A stretch of 37,136 nt of DNA from Limnohabitans sp. (GCA_021300495.1 JAJTDK010000016.1:1-37136), one strand, 5' to 3'. Numbered from the stretch's first letter, positions 27,063 through 36,464 are shown. Notes: a model not told the origin generated them from the letters alone. Numbers and translations: made by a program.

Positions 27063-27427
27063 GGCAGTGCCTTGTCTTTGGGCGTCTCTTGGGTTTTGCC
27101 CGAAATTCGTTGTTGACGTTCTGACTCTTTGAGAACACGCTGGCGAGCATTCAAAGCCATCTCGCGTTGATCCAAGGGCGCTAGGGCTTGGTACTTTTGT
27201 TGCTTGGCTTTGAACAAACAATCGTTGACCGCAAATTGCTTCCAACACGACTTAGATGCTATTTGAAATTGATCTAAGATGACTTTTTTTTCCGCTGCCA
27301 AACCCATTCGCTGGTCTGCAATAGCCTCAGTTTCGGGCAACTGCATTGAATGATCAGATTGCGCCATGGCAAGCGAGCAGGTGCTAGCCAAAAAAAGAAA
27401 CAGAGCAGCTTTGTTGCAAGAAACCAT
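27059..27427 (-). CDS. Small secreted protein of unknown function
   Basis: A 122-residue protein with a signal peptide (about 1-22, hydrophobic KAALFLFLASTCSLAMA before QSDH). The mature part is helical and charged, with two cysteines ten residues apart or less (KSCWKQFAVNDCLFKAKQ) that could form a disulfide, and a strongly basic end rich in Gln, Arg and Lys. I do not recognise a named domain, although similar short proteins with this Cys pair seem frequent in Burkholderiales. It sits 7 bases after zapE and its TGA overlaps the TTG of the helicase, so the three genes are probably cotranscribed. A periplasmic location with these neighbours gives no function. Confidence 0.72.
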   Translation of the reverse strand: MVSCNKAALFLFLASTCSLAMAQSDHSMQLPETEAIADQRMGLAAEKKVILDQFQIASKSCWKQFAVNDCLFKAKQQKYQALAPLDQREMALNARQRVLKESERQQRISGKTQETPKDKALP

Positions 27428-27434
27428 GCTTAAG

Positions 27435-28532
27435 TTAGGTAATTTGAGTGTCCACGGTGCGATGCTCTAGGGCCAAGAATTCTGACGACTGCATTTCGTG
27501 CAGACGGGAGATGGTTCTGGGAAACTCATGCGCAAGAGGACCTTTCGTGTAAAGCGCCTCAGGTTGAACCTCAGCCGATAGAATCAATTTAACACGCCTG
27601 TCGTACAGAACGTCAATGAGCCAAGTAAATCGCCTTGCTTCTGATGCCATACTAAGCGGCATCATGGGCACATTGCTGAGCAGCACCGTGTGAAACTGGG
27701 TGGCAATTTCCAAGTAATCATTTTGTGAGCGCGGCCCGCCACAAAGGGTTCTGAAGTCAAACCACACCACGCCCCCTGCCCGCCTTTTTGACTCAATTTC
27801 TCGGGCTTCAATGTGCAAAATAGGGTCCTCATCTTGGCTGCTGACAAGCTTGTTGAAAGCATCTGTCATGGCGTTGTCGGCTTCTTCTCCCAAGGGGCAA
27901 TGGTAAAGCTTGACCATTTCTAAGGTGCGGCGGCGATAGTCTGTGCCGTTGTCGACATTCAACACCTCCATGCGCTGATTGAGCAACGCAATGGCGGGTA
28001 GCAAACGGTCACGGTGCAAACCATCTGGGTACAAGTTGTCAGGCTTGAAGTTGGAAGTGGTGACGAAGCTCACGCCATTTTCAAACAATGACACCAACAG
28101 CCGGTGCAAGATCATGGCATCGGTAATGTCGGCCACATGAAACTCGTCGAAGCAAATGAGTTGATAGCGCTTGGCCATCCGCCTTCCCAACTCTTGCAAA
28201 GGGTTGACGGTTCCTTGCATCAAAGCCATCTCACGGTGAACTTCTCGCATGAACTCATGGAAGTGCAAACGCGTTTTGTCCTTGACCGGCACAGCGTTGT
28301 AAAAACAGTCCATCAAGAAACTCTTGCCACGACCTACGCCACCAAACATGTAAACACCACGCGGTAATGCTGGTTTCTTTTTCAAAAAACGAAAGGGGTT
28401 GCTGATACTTTCTTGATAAGCCGCCCATTCTTGCGCACAACGTTCTAGGGCCTCGACTGCTCTGAGTTGCGCAGGGTCAGCCTCATAGCCTCTGCTTAGA
28501 AGTTCTTGGTCGTAGGCTAATCTAACGGACAT
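27435..28532 (-). CDS. zapE: Cell division ATPase ZapE (AFG1-like)
   Basis: An AFG1-type AAA+ ATPase of 365 residues. ZapE binds FtsZ and affects the Z ring under low oxygen or heat in E. coli. Walker A is FGGVGRGKS (about 63-71), Walker B is LICFDEFHVAD, and sensor-like SFVTTSNFKPDNLYPDGLHRDR follows. The C-terminal part has the family's GPRSQNDYLEIA and RFTWLIDVLYDRRVKL. ATG 28532 is preferred to an upstream TTG at 28565; AAGAG lies about 12 bases upstream. The gene begins after the lpdA terminator, so it needs its own promoter. A short inverted repeat AGAAC/GTTCT (28559-28572) lies in the leader. Confidence 0.93.
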   Translation of the reverse strand: MSVRLAYDQELLSRGYEADPAQLRAVEALERCAQEWAAYQESISNPFRFLKKKPALPRGVYMFGGVGRGKSFLMDCFYNAVPVKDKTRLHFHEFMREVHREMALMQGTVNPLQELGRRMAKRYQLICFDEFHVADITDAMILHRLLVSLFENGVSFVTTSNFKPDNLYPDGLHRDRLLPAIALLNQRMEVLNVDNGTDYRRRTLEMVKLYHCPLGEEADNAMTDAFNKLVSSQDEDPILHIEAREIESKRRAGGVVWFDFRTLCGGPRSQNDYLEIATQFHTVLLSNVPMMPLSMASEARRFTWLIDVLYDRRVKLILSAEVQPEALYTKGPLAHEFPRTISRLHEMQSSEFLALEHRTVDTQIT

Positions 28533-28576
28533 GGATCGTATGCTCTTGAAAAATACTGAGAACAAAGGTTCTTTGG

Positions 28577-28606
28577 AATAAGAAAACCCGGGGCGGGCCC
28601 GGGCTT
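28577..28606 (-). terminator. Intrinsic terminator of the sucA-sucB-lpdA operon
   Basis: On the minus strand the transcript forms AAGCCCGGG (28606-28598), a 5-base loop, and CCCGGGTTT (28592-28584), with one G-U pair. A T-rich run TTTTCTTATT follows (28586-28577). It lies 27 bases after the lpdA stop and separates the operon from zapE. Confidence 0.82.
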
Positions 28607-28632
28607 CGTAGTTTAACGAGACTTCAAAAAGC

Positions 28633-30060
28633 TTAGAAGTTCAAGGTCCGTTTGTCGACTGCCAAGGCAGCTTCTTTGGTGGCTTCGCTTAACGACGGGT
28701 GAGCATGGCAGATGCGAGCAATGTCCTCCGCACTAGCGCGGAATTCCATGGCTACAACGGCTTCAGCAATGAGCTCGCTGGCCATCGGGCCCACAATGTG
28801 AACACCCAAAATTTCGTCAGTGGTGGCATCGGCTAAGAACTTCACCATGCCAGTGGTATCACCTAAGGCACGGGCACGCCCATTGGCCAAGAAAGGAAAG
28901 GTGCCCGCTTTGTAAGCCACGCCATCAGCCTTAAGCTGCTGCTCATTGCGGCCCACCCAAGCAATTTCGGGGCTGGTGTAAATGACCCAAGGCACGGTGT
29001 TGAAATTGACATGGCCGTGCTGACCGGCAATGCGCTCGGCCACGGCAACGCCCTCTTCTTCGGCTTTGTGCGCCAACATGGGGCCACGCACCACGTCGCC
29101 AACGGCCCAAACGCCAGGCAAGTTGGTTTTGCATTCAGCGTCAACCACGATGGCGCCGCGCTCGTCTAAATGCAAGCCTACTGCTTCTGCGTTCAAGCCA
29201 ATGGTGTTTGGCACTCGGCCAATGGACACTATGAGTTTGTCTGCCTCAATGCTCAGGGCTTCACCCTTGGCATTGGTGTAGGCCACTTTGACGCCTTTTT
29301 TGCTATTTTGAATCTCGCCGACTTTGACACCAAGTTCAATTTTCAAACCTTGTTTGTCGAATGCCTTTTTGGCTTCTTTGGCAATTTGCTCGTCTACAGC
29401 GCCCAAGAAAGTAGGCAGGCCTTCAAGAATGGTGACATCGGAGCCCAGACGGCGCCAGACAGATCCCATTTCCAAGCCGATGACACCGGAGCCAATCAGC
29501 ACCAGCTTTTTAGGCACTGCACCCACATTCAAAGCGCCGTCATTGGACAACACATTGACTTCGTCAAAAGGTGTGCCGGGCAATGAACGGGCATTAGAGC
29601 CAGTGGCCACAATGATGTTCTTGCCATGCAATGTTTCATTGGCAGCACCTGTGACGGTAACTTCGTAGCCACCTTCAACGGCCTTGCTAAATGCAGCGCG
29701 ACCATGAAAGAAAGACACTTTGTTCTTTTTGAACAAGTACAAAACGCCATCGTTGTTTTGCTTCACAACATTGTCTTTACGGGCAATCATCTTGGCCACA
29801 TCCATGCTCACACCTTTCATCTCGATGCCGTGGTCGGCAAAGTGATGATTGGCTTGATCGAAATGTTCAGAAGACTGCAACAAAGCTTTGGAAGGAATGC
29901 ACCCAACGTTGGTGCAGGTTCCGCCAAGGGCTGGGCCACCCGTTGCGTTTTTCCATTCGTCGACACACGCTACTTGAAATCCCAGTTGCGCTGCGCGAAT
30001 GGCGGCAATGTAACCACCTGGGCCGCCACCAATGACGACCACATCAAATTGTTTGCTCAT
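28633..30060 (-). CDS. lpdA: Dihydrolipoyl dehydrogenase (E3)
   Basis: The FAD disulfide oxidoreductase that reoxidises lipoamide of the dehydrogenase complex with NAD. The 475-residue product has the FAD site VVIGGGPGGYIAA, the redox pair Cys49/Cys54 in GGTCTNVGCIPSKALL, the NAD site VLIGSGVIGLEMGSVW, and the C-terminal CHAHPSLSEATKEA with the catalytic His. AGGA lies 8 bases before ATG 30060. Being the third gene of the sucA-sucB operon, it is probably the E3 dedicated to 2-oxoglutarate dehydrogenase. A strong terminator follows. Confidence 0.96.
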   Translation of the reverse strand: MSKQFDVVVIGGGPGGYIAAIRAAQLGFQVACVDEWKNATGGPALGGTCTNVGCIPSKALLQSSEHFDQANHHFADHGIEMKGVSMDVAKMIARKDNVVKQNNDGVLYLFKKNKVSFFHGRAAFSKAVEGGYEVTVTGAANETLHGKNIIVATGSNARSLPGTPFDEVNVLSNDGALNVGAVPKKLVLIGSGVIGLEMGSVWRRLGSDVTILEGLPTFLGAVDEQIAKEAKKAFDKQGLKIELGVKVGEIQNSKKGVKVAYTNAKGEALSIEADKLIVSIGRVPNTIGLNAEAVGLHLDERGAIVVDAECKTNLPGVWAVGDVVRGPMLAHKAEEEGVAVAERIAGQHGHVNFNTVPWVIYTSPEIAWVGRNEQQLKADGVAYKAGTFPFLANGRARALGDTTGMVKFLADATTDEILGVHIVGPMASELIAEAVVAMEFRASAEDIARICHAHPSLSEATKEAALAVDKRTLNF

Positions 30061-30077
30061 GCTTTTTTTCCTAAGAC

Positions 30078-31328
30078 TTAGATGTCAAACAACAAGCGCG
30101 ATGGGTCTTCTAACGCTTCTTTCATGGCCACCAAGCCCAAGACAGCTTCACGGCCGTCAATGATGCGGTGGTCATAAGACATGGCGAAATAGTTCATGGG
30201 GCGAACCACCACTTGACCGTTCTCAACCATGGCGCGGTCTTTGGTAGCGTGCACACCCAAAATAGCAGATTGAGGTGGGTTGATGATGGGGGTGGACATC
30301 ATGGAGCCGAAGGTACCGCCATTAGAGATGGAGAACGTACCGCCGGTCATGTCTTCAATGCCCAACTTACCGTCTTTGGCCTTAGCGCCAAACTCAGAGA
30401 TCTTTTTCTCGATGTCAGCAAAGCTCATTTGGTCGGCATTGCGCAAAATAGGCACCACCAAACCACGGGGTGAGCCCACGGCAATACCGATGTCGAAATA
30501 ACCGTGATAAACAATGTCGCTGCCATCAACGGAGGCATTCAACACGGGGTATTTCTTCAAGGCGTGCACGGCTGCTTTCACGAAGAAGCTCATGAAGCCC
30601 AACTTGATGCCGTGCTCTTTTTCGAACTTGTCTTGGAAGCGCTTGCGCATGTCCATGACAGGCGCCATGTTGACTTCGTTGAAGGTGGTCAAAATGGCAT
30701 TGGTTGCTTGAGATTGCAACAAACGCTCGGCCACACGCGCACGCAGTCGAGTCATGGGCACGCGTTGTTCAGGACGCTCACCCAAATTCACTGCAGGTGC
30801 AGCCACTTGCGGCAATGAACTTGTGGGCACACCCGTTGGAATAGAAACTTGCGGTGCAGGCTTGGCGCCACCGGCCACAGCAGACAACACATCCCCTTTG
30901 GTAACGCGTCCGTCTTTGCCTGAACCCGCAACAGAACCAGCCGACAAGTTGTTGTCGGCCATGATCTTGGCCGCAGAGGGCATGGCCACACCCGCCATGC
31001 TGTTGCTTTGGGCAACGGGTGCGGCGGCGGCGCTAGCTGAAGGGGCTGGTGCCGCAGCAGCTGCGGGTGCTGATGCAGCCACTTTGCCATCGGTGTCAAT
31101 GCGAGCAATCAGTTGCTCAGCAAGCACCATAGCGCCGTCGCCGACCAAGATTTCTGACAAAACACCTGCTGACGGTGCGGGGACTTCAAGCACCACTTTG
31201 TCAGTTTCAATTTCGATCAAGATTTCGTCGGCTGCGACACTGTCGCCAACTTTCTTTTTCCACGTCAACATGGTGGCTTCTGCCACGGACTCAGACAACT
31301 GAGGGACTTTAACTTCTGCGATAGCCAT
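30078..31328 (-). CDS. sucB: Dihydrolipoyllysine succinyltransferase (E2 of 2-oxoglutarate dehydrogenase)
   Basis: The core E2 enzyme that passes succinyl groups from lipoamide to CoA. The 416-residue product has one lipoyl domain (Lys44 in [10 protein letters not shown]), an Ala/Pro-rich linker (about 85-110), the E1/E3-binding domain ([20 protein letters not shown]), a second linker, and the catalytic domain ending in [18 protein letters not shown] with the active His. ATG 31328 follows an A/G-rich AAGAAAG. It lies 43 bases after sucA and 17 before lpdA. The order is standard for betaproteobacteria. Confidence 0.97.
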   Translation of the reverse strand: MAIAEVKVPQLSESVAEATMLTWKKKVGDSVAADEILIEIETDKVVLEVPAPSAGVLSEILVGDGAMVLAEQLIARIDTDGKVAASAPAAAAAPAPSASAAAAPVAQSNSMAGVAMPSAAKIMADNNLSAGSVAGSGKDGRVTKGDVLSAVAGGAKPAPQVSIPTGVPTSSLPQVAAPAVNLGERPEQRVPMTRLRARVAERLLQSQATNAILTTFNEVNMAPVMDMRKRFQDKFEKEHGIKLGFMSFFVKAAVHALKKYPVLNASVDGSDIVYHGYFDIGIAVGSPRGLVVPILRNADQMSFADIEKKISEFGAKAKDGKLGIEDMTGGTFSISNGGTFGSMMSTPIINPPQSAILGVHATKDRAMVENGQVVVRPMNYFAMSYDHRIIDGREAVLGLVAMKEALEDPSRLLFDI

Positions 31329-31371
31329 TTCGATTCTTTCTTAATTGGTTCAATACTTTTTGTGGGGTCTG

Positions 31372-34242
31372 TTATTTGGACAACACAAAACCTTTGATCT
31401 TGCCGAATGCGCCATCCACCAAAGCTTTTTGTTGCTCTTGGTGAAGGTGTGAATAACCCACAGCAGGCGACGCGGAAGCTGCTCGGCCGGAATACCCCAA
31501 GCGCTGACCTTCGGTCATGTTCTCGTGAATGTAATGCTGCACAAAGAACCAAGCGCCTTGGTTTTGTGGCTCGTCTTGCGTCCAAACCAACTCGGTAGCG
31601 TTCGGGTATTTTTTCAACTCAGTTGCAAAAGCTTTGTGCGGGAACGGGTACAACTGTTCGGCACGCAAAATGGCCGTGTCGTCAGCACCCAGTTCTTCAC
31701 GCTTTTTAACCAAGTCGTAGTAAACCTTGCCGGAACAAATCAAAACACGTTTGACTTTGTCACCCTTCAGTGCTTTGTTTTCAGGAATGACCGTTTGGAA
31801 GCCACCTTTGGTGAACTCTGACAAAGGTGATGTGGCGTCTTTGTTGCGCAGCAAAGATTTCGGTGTGAAGATGATCAGAGGCTTGCGCAAATTGCGAATC
31901 ATTTGACGGCGCAGCACATGGAAGATTTGACTGGCCGTGGTGGGCTGGACAATTTGCATGTTGGTGTCAGCCGCCAGCTGCATGAAACGCTCCAAGCGCG
32001 CTGAGCTGTGCTCTGGGCCTTGACCTTCATAGCCGTGAGGCAACATGAGCGTCAGGCCGTTCACACGGCCCCACTTCACTTCGCCAGAGGCAATGAACTG
32101 GTCAATCACCACTTGGGCGCCGTTGGCAAAGTCGCCGAACTGAGCTTCCCAAATGACCAACGTGTTGGGATCGTTGGAAGCGTAGCCGTACTCAAAGCCA
32201 AGCACAGCCTCTTCAGACAAGATGGAGTCGATGACCACAAAAGGCGCTTGATTTTCAGCAACGTTTTGCAAAGGCACGTAAGTACCAATGTCCCACTTCT
32301 CACGATTTTGATCGTGAATGACAGCGTGTCGGTGTGTGAAGGTGCCACGGCCGCAATCTTCACCCGACAAGCGCACGGGATAACCGCTGGCCACCAAGGA
32401 AGCAAAAGCCATGTGCTCGCCCATGCCCCAATCGACGGGCATGTCGCCACGGCCCATGGCTGCACGGTTGTCGTAAACGTTTTTCACCAACTGATGCGGT
32501 GTCACACTGCTTGGTAAGGTGGTGATTTTTTCGGCAATGCGTTTCCACTCAGCCAATGGCAAGGCAGTGCTACCTGCATCAGTCCATTTTTGGTTCAAGA
32601 ATGGCGCCCAGTCCACAGAGAACTGAGTTTTGAAGTTGGTCAAAACAGGATCGCTGTCAGTGTGCTTGCCTGCGTCCAATGCGGCGCGGCAAGCCTTCAC
32701 CATGTCGTCACCCAAGGTGTCGCCCAAGCCTTGTGCGGCCAAACGATCGGCGAACAACTTGCGAGTGCCAGGATGTGCGCCGATTTTCTTGTACATCAAG
32801 GGCTGTGTCAGGCTAGGTGTGTCTTGCTCGTTGTGTCCCAATTTGCGGAAGCAAATGATGTCAAGAACCACATCCTTATTGAAGGTCATGCGGTACTCGA
32901 GCGCAATTTGCATGGCCAACACCGCTGTTTCTGGATCGTCTGCGTTGACGTGCAACACAGGTGCTTCCACCATCTTGACGATGTCGGTGCAGTACACCGT
33001 AGAACCCATGTCGCGAGGGTCTGATGTGGTGAAACCAATTTGGTTGTTGATGATGATGTGAACGGTACCGCCTGTGGAATAACCACGGGTTTGTGCCAAG
33101 GCCAATGTTTCTTGGTTGACACCTTGACCCGCAAAAGCTGCATCGCCGTGAACCAGCACTGGCAACACTTGTTTGCCCTTGGGATCGGCTCGTCGGTCCA
33201 TGCGTGCGCGCACAGAGCCTTCGACCACTGGGTTGACAATTTCAAGGTGCGATGGATTGAAGGCCAAAGACAAGTGAACAGGGCCACCGCGCGTGCTGAT
33301 GTCAGAGCTGAAGCCTTGGTGGTACTTCACGTCGCCGGCAGGCAAATCTTCTGGCGCAGTGTGGTCAAACTCAGCGAACAAGTCTTTGGGCAATTTGCCC
33401 ATGGTATTGACCAGCACATTCAAGCGGCCGCGGTGGGCCATGCCAATCACAATTTCTTGCACGCCTTTTTCACCCGCAGCTTGGATGAGCTCGTCAATGG
33501 CTGCAATGAAGGTTTCGCCACCTTCCAAAGAGAAACGTTTTTGACCGACATATTTGGTGTGAAGAAAACGCTCTAAGCCTTCGGCCGCAGTCAAGCGATC
33601 GAGGATGTGTTTTTTCTGCTCGGCATTGAAATTGGGTTTGCTGCGAATGCTCTCCAATTTTTGTTGCCACCAACGCTTTTCAGTTTGGTCAGTGGTGTAC
33701 ATGAATTCGGCGCCCAATGTGCCGCAGTAGGTTGCGCGCAATGCATTGAGCAATTCGCGCAAGGGCATGGCGTTTTTACCGAAGAAGGTGTTGCTGGTGT
33801 CGAACACAGTTTCTTGGTCGGAATCGGTGAAACCATAAAACGCTGGATCGAGTTCAGGTATGTTGGGGCGCTCAGTGCGCTTCAAGGGGTCAAGATCGGC
33901 CCAGCGCTGGCCTACATTTCGGTAAGCCGCAATAAGTTGTTGTGCAGCCGTACGCTTGCGACCCATTTCGGCATCGGCGCTGGCCATGACGACTTTGGTA
34001 CCACCTTGCTTTGCGCGTTCGGCAAAAGCATTGATGACGGGTAAGTGGGGAACGTCCTTGGCAGATGAGCCATCAACAGCAGGTACATGTTGCAAGGCGT
34101 CGAAGTATTCGCGCCAACTGTCGGGAACGCTGCCTGGGTTGGTCAGGTAGTTCTCGTACATTTCCTCGACGTAGGGCGCATTGCCTCCGAAGAGATAGGT
34201 GTTGCCTTGGTAGGCGGTGTAGACGGATTTTGTCTCACTCAT
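31372..34242 (-). CDS. sucA: 2-oxoglutarate dehydrogenase E1 component
   Basis: The thiamine-diphosphate E1 enzyme that decarboxylates 2-oxoglutarate in the TCA cycle. The 956-residue product is complete. It has SVYTAYQGNTYLFGGNAPYVEEMYENYL at the N terminus in pieces typical of the family, VIGMAHRGRLNVLVNTMGK, VHGDAAFAGQGVNQETLALAQ, the ThDP-binding HIIINNQIGFTTSDPRDM region, and the C-terminal LMLPHGYEGQGPEHSSAR. ATG 34242 is supported by homologues, though its ribosome binding site is poor. The leader contains a hairpin and a possible small upstream frame, and the promoter appears to carry an FNR-like box, so control by oxygen is plausible. Confidence 0.97.
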   Translation of the reverse strand: MSETKSVYTAYQGNTYLFGGNAPYVEEMYENYLTNPGSVPDSWREYFDALQHVPAVDGSSAKDVPHLPVINAFAERAKQGGTKVVMASADAEMGRKRTAAQQLIAAYRNVGQRWADLDPLKRTERPNIPELDPAFYGFTDSDQETVFDTSNTFFGKNAMPLRELLNALRATYCGTLGAEFMYTTDQTEKRWWQQKLESIRSKPNFNAEQKKHILDRLTAAEGLERFLHTKYVGQKRFSLEGGETFIAAIDELIQAAGEKGVQEIVIGMAHRGRLNVLVNTMGKLPKDLFAEFDHTAPEDLPAGDVKYHQGFSSDISTRGGPVHLSLAFNPSHLEIVNPVVEGSVRARMDRRADPKGKQVLPVLVHGDAAFAGQGVNQETLALAQTRGYSTGGTVHIIINNQIGFTTSDPRDMGSTVYCTDIVKMVEAPVLHVNADDPETAVLAMQIALEYRMTFNKDVVLDIICFRKLGHNEQDTPSLTQPLMYKKIGAHPGTRKLFADRLAAQGLGDTLGDDMVKACRAALDAGKHTDSDPVLTNFKTQFSVDWAPFLNQKWTDAGSTALPLAEWKRIAEKITTLPSSVTPHQLVKNVYDNRAAMGRGDMPVDWGMGEHMAFASLVASGYPVRLSGEDCGRGTFTHRHAVIHDQNREKWDIGTYVPLQNVAENQAPFVVIDSILSEEAVLGFEYGYASNDPNTLVIWEAQFGDFANGAQVVIDQFIASGEVKWGRVNGLTLMLPHGYEGQGPEHSSARLERFMQLAADTNMQIVQPTTASQIFHVLRRQMIRNLRKPLIIFTPKSLLRNKDATSPLSEFTKGGFQTVIPENKALKGDKVKRVLICSGKVYYDLVKKREELGADDTAILRAEQLYPFPHKAFATELKKYPNATELVWTQDEPQNQGAWFFVQHYIHENMTEGQRLGYSGRAASASPAVGYSHLHQEQQKALVDGAFGKIKGFVLSK

Positions 34243-34276
34243 ATTTCGCTGACCTTCGTTCCCCTTCAGGGAACAT
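34235..34276 (-). promoter_or_regulatory. sucA leader hairpin and possible 13-codon upstream frame
   Basis: A perfect stem GTTCCC/GGGAAC (34258-34263 with 34269-34274, 5-base loop) lies 15 bases before the sucA start. Within it an ATG at 34276 opens a frame of 13 codons (MFPEGERRSAKYE) whose TGA at 34237-34235 overlaps the sucA start ATGAGTGA. No proper ribosome binding site precedes the small frame. It may be a translational coupling or attenuation device, or chance. Confidence 0.3.
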
Positions 34277-34362
34277 TAGTTGGTTGATTTACCTTCCGCG
34301 ACACGGCTGAACCGGTTGGCGGATGCGACTGTGGCATGGGGAAGGGCCTAAGTAACTTGCGC

Positions 34363-34385
34363 ATTATCCCATTGATTTGCATCAC
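34363..34385 (-). promoter_or_regulatory. Candidate sucA promoter with abutting FNR-like box
   Basis: On the minus strand GATAAT (34368-34363) is preceded by TGG, giving an extended -10; the -35 is poor. Directly upstream, TTGAT-N4-ATCAC (34372-34385, plus-strand reading) matches nine of the ten defined bases of the FNR/ANR consensus TTGAT-N4-ATCAA. With transcription starting near 34356, the box is centred at about -22, which would block RNA polymerase. FNR repression of TCA-cycle genes without oxygen is known in enteric bacteria; here it is inference. Confidence 0.5.
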
Positions 34386-34401
34386 ATCAGCTGTTTTATT
34401 C

Positions 34402-34434
34402 AACAAAAACGGGATGAATACAGATCCATCCCGT
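34402..34434 (-). terminator. Intrinsic terminator after prpE
   Basis: On the minus strand ACGGGATG (34434-34427), a 10-base loop, and CATCCCGT (34416-34409) form a perfect 8-bp stem followed by TTTTTGTT (34409-34402). It lies 26 bases after the prpE stop and isolates prpE from sucA. Confidence 0.85.
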
Positions 34435-34460
34435 CAGTCATAAGTCAGCTACGTGACAGA

Positions 34461-36365
34461 TCAGGGACTTGAAGATTTGACCAAATCTGATATTTGAAGC
34501 AATGCCGCGGGGTCGTCCATCGTGGTTAAGTCGCCAGGATCTCGCCCTTCACACACCGCTTGAATAGCACGGCGCAGCAATTTGCCACTTCGCGTTTTGG
34601 GCAAAACAGACACAAAACGAACACGCGAAGGTCTGGCAACCGCCCCCAATGAATTGTCGACCACCTTCATGATTTCACCTTCAAGTTTTAGCAAGGCTTG
34701 AGGATCATTCAAAAGTGCGTTGTCTTTGAGAACAGCAAAGGCCATGGCCACTTGTCCCTTCAAACTGTCGGCCACACCCACCACAGCCACTTCTGCCACT
34801 GCGGCATGACCAGAAATGCTCTCTTCAATTTCACGCGTACCCAAACGATGGCCAGCGACATTGATCACATCATCGGTGCGGCCCAAAATAAAGAAATAAC
34901 CATCTTCATCTTTGATGCCCCAGTCGAAGGTGGAGTAAATCGTTTTACCAGGCACTGTGTCCCAATAGGTTTTGACAAAACGCTCGTCATCACCCCAGAT
35001 GGTTTGCAAGCAACCAGGCGGCAAAGGGCCTTCAATGGCCACCACGCCTTTTTGGTGGGGCTGCGTCAGCTCTTCACCCGTTTGATCGTCCAACAACTTC
35101 ACGTTGTAGCCGTAAACAGCTTTACCTGGAGAGCCAAATTTACTGGGTGTTTTTTCAATGCCGTTGCATACCGTCAAGATAGGCCAACCCGATTCTGTTT
35201 GCCAGTAGTTGTCGATGATGGGTTTGCCTAGACCCTCGGAAATCCACTTGGCAGTGGGCTCGTCCAACGGCTCGCCCGCTAAAAACAGGGCCTTCAGGCT
35301 GGACAAATCGTATTTGCTAAGCAAGGCCGGATCTTGTTTTTTCAACACACGAATGGCTGTGGGCGCACTGAACATCACGGTCACTTTGTATTTCTCAACC
35401 AGACTCCACCAAATGCCACCATCGGGGCGTGTAGGCAAGCCTTCGTAAAGAATGGTGGCCATGCCGCCAATCAAGGGGCCGTAAATGATGTAGCTGTGAC
35501 CGACCACCCAACCGATGTCGCTGGTGCAGAAAAATGTTTCGCCTGGCTTACCGCAAAAAATATTGGGGATGCTCGAAGCCAAGGCCACTGCATAGCCACC
35601 CGTGTCACGCTGGACCCCTTTGGGCTTGCCCGTCGTGCCAGAGGTGTACAAGGTGTAACTTGGATGGGTGGCATCGACCCACTCGCAGGGCACCACGTCG
35701 TTCATGTGTTTTTCGCGCAGCGTGGACCAAAGCAAATCACGTCCCTGAATCATGTCCATGCTTGCCAAACCACGTTCGACCAACACCACTGAATCGGGCT
35801 TGTGGGATGACAAACGAATGGCCTCATCTAACAAGGGCTTGTAGACAACGACTTTGCCACCCCGAGAACCTGCATCGGCACTGACGATGACTTTGGGACT
35901 GGCGTCTTCTATTCGCGAAGCCAATGAACCAGAAGCAAAGCCACCAAACACCACAGAGTGAATGGCGCCAATGCGCGCACAAGCCAACATGGCAAAGGAA
36001 GCCTCTGCAATCATGGGCATGTAAATCAAAACTCGGTCGCCTTTTTTCACGCCCAATGACAACAAAGACGCCGCCATGCGTTGAATTTCTGCATGCAACT
36101 GCTTGTAGGTGTAGGTGACTTCTTGGTCGGTTTCTGTAGAAACAAAAATCAACGCAGCTTGATCGCCACGGTCTTTTAGATGGCGGTCAATGGCGTTGTG
36201 ACACAAGTTGGTTTCACCGCCTTTGAACCATTTCGCAAATGGCGGGTTGCTGTAGTCACAGATTTCTTGAGGGGCTTTGTGCCACTCAATCTGGTGGGCT
36301 TGCTCTGCCCAGAACGCATCCCGGTCCTGAATGGAACGCTGGTGAAAATCTGCATATTGAACCAT
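34461..36365 (-). CDS. prpE: Propionate--CoA ligase PrpE
   Basis: An AMP-forming acyl-CoA synthetase of 634 residues. The match to E. coli PrpE is strong from memory: FHQRSIQDRDAFWAEQA, NPPFAKWFKGGETNLCHNAIDR, YTLYTSGTTGKPKGVQRD (AMP/P-loop motif), DNYWQTESGWPI, DDVINVAGHRLGTREIEE, and LPKTRSGKLLRR with the lysine that is acetylated in relatives. These features separate it from acetyl-CoA synthetase, whose length and inner motifs differ. It activates propionate to propionyl-CoA for the methylcitrate cycle, but no other prp gene is here. AGGAG (36371-36375) lies 5 bases before ATG 36365. Its terminator is at 34402-34434. No strong promoter pair was found in the 99 bases upstream. Confidence 0.94.
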   Translation of the reverse strand: MVQYADFHQRSIQDRDAFWAEQAHQIEWHKAPQEICDYSNPPFAKWFKGGETNLCHNAIDRHLKDRGDQAALIFVSTETDQEVTYTYKQLHAEIQRMAASLLSLGVKKGDRVLIYMPMIAEASFAMLACARIGAIHSVVFGGFASGSLASRIEDASPKVIVSADAGSRGGKVVVYKPLLDEAIRLSSHKPDSVVLVERGLASMDMIQGRDLLWSTLREKHMNDVVPCEWVDATHPSYTLYTSGTTGKPKGVQRDTGGYAVALASSIPNIFCGKPGETFFCTSDIGWVVGHSYIIYGPLIGGMATILYEGLPTRPDGGIWWSLVEKYKVTVMFSAPTAIRVLKKQDPALLSKYDLSSLKALFLAGEPLDEPTAKWISEGLGKPIIDNYWQTESGWPILTVCNGIEKTPSKFGSPGKAVYGYNVKLLDDQTGEELTQPHQKGVVAIEGPLPPGCLQTIWGDDERFVKTYWDTVPGKTIYSTFDWGIKDEDGYFFILGRTDDVINVAGHRLGTREIEESISGHAAVAEVAVVGVADSLKGQVAMAFAVLKDNALLNDPQALLKLEGEIMKVVDNSLGAVARPSRVRFVSVLPKTRSGKLLRRAIQAVCEGRDPGDLTTMDDPAALLQISDLVKSSSP

Positions 36366-36464
36366 GGTGTCTCCTAAATCTGGGCCCGACTTCTGAATTC
36401 ATAATTATTCATGAGGGACTTGCTGCAAACTGACTTTGGACATGAAAGCATCAAGGCAAGAAGC

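Noticed and set aside
31265-31585. Minus-strand frame of 106 residues across the sucA-sucB junction
   Set aside because: It overlaps both real genes in another frame and the gap of 43 bases is ordinary.
33040-33576. 178-residue plus-strand frame
   Set aside because: Antisense shadow of the well-conserved sucA; low-information sequence and no initiation signal.
34461-36365. Acetyl-CoA synthetase (acs)
   Set aside because: The N-terminal and central motifs follow PrpE closely and differ from Acs.
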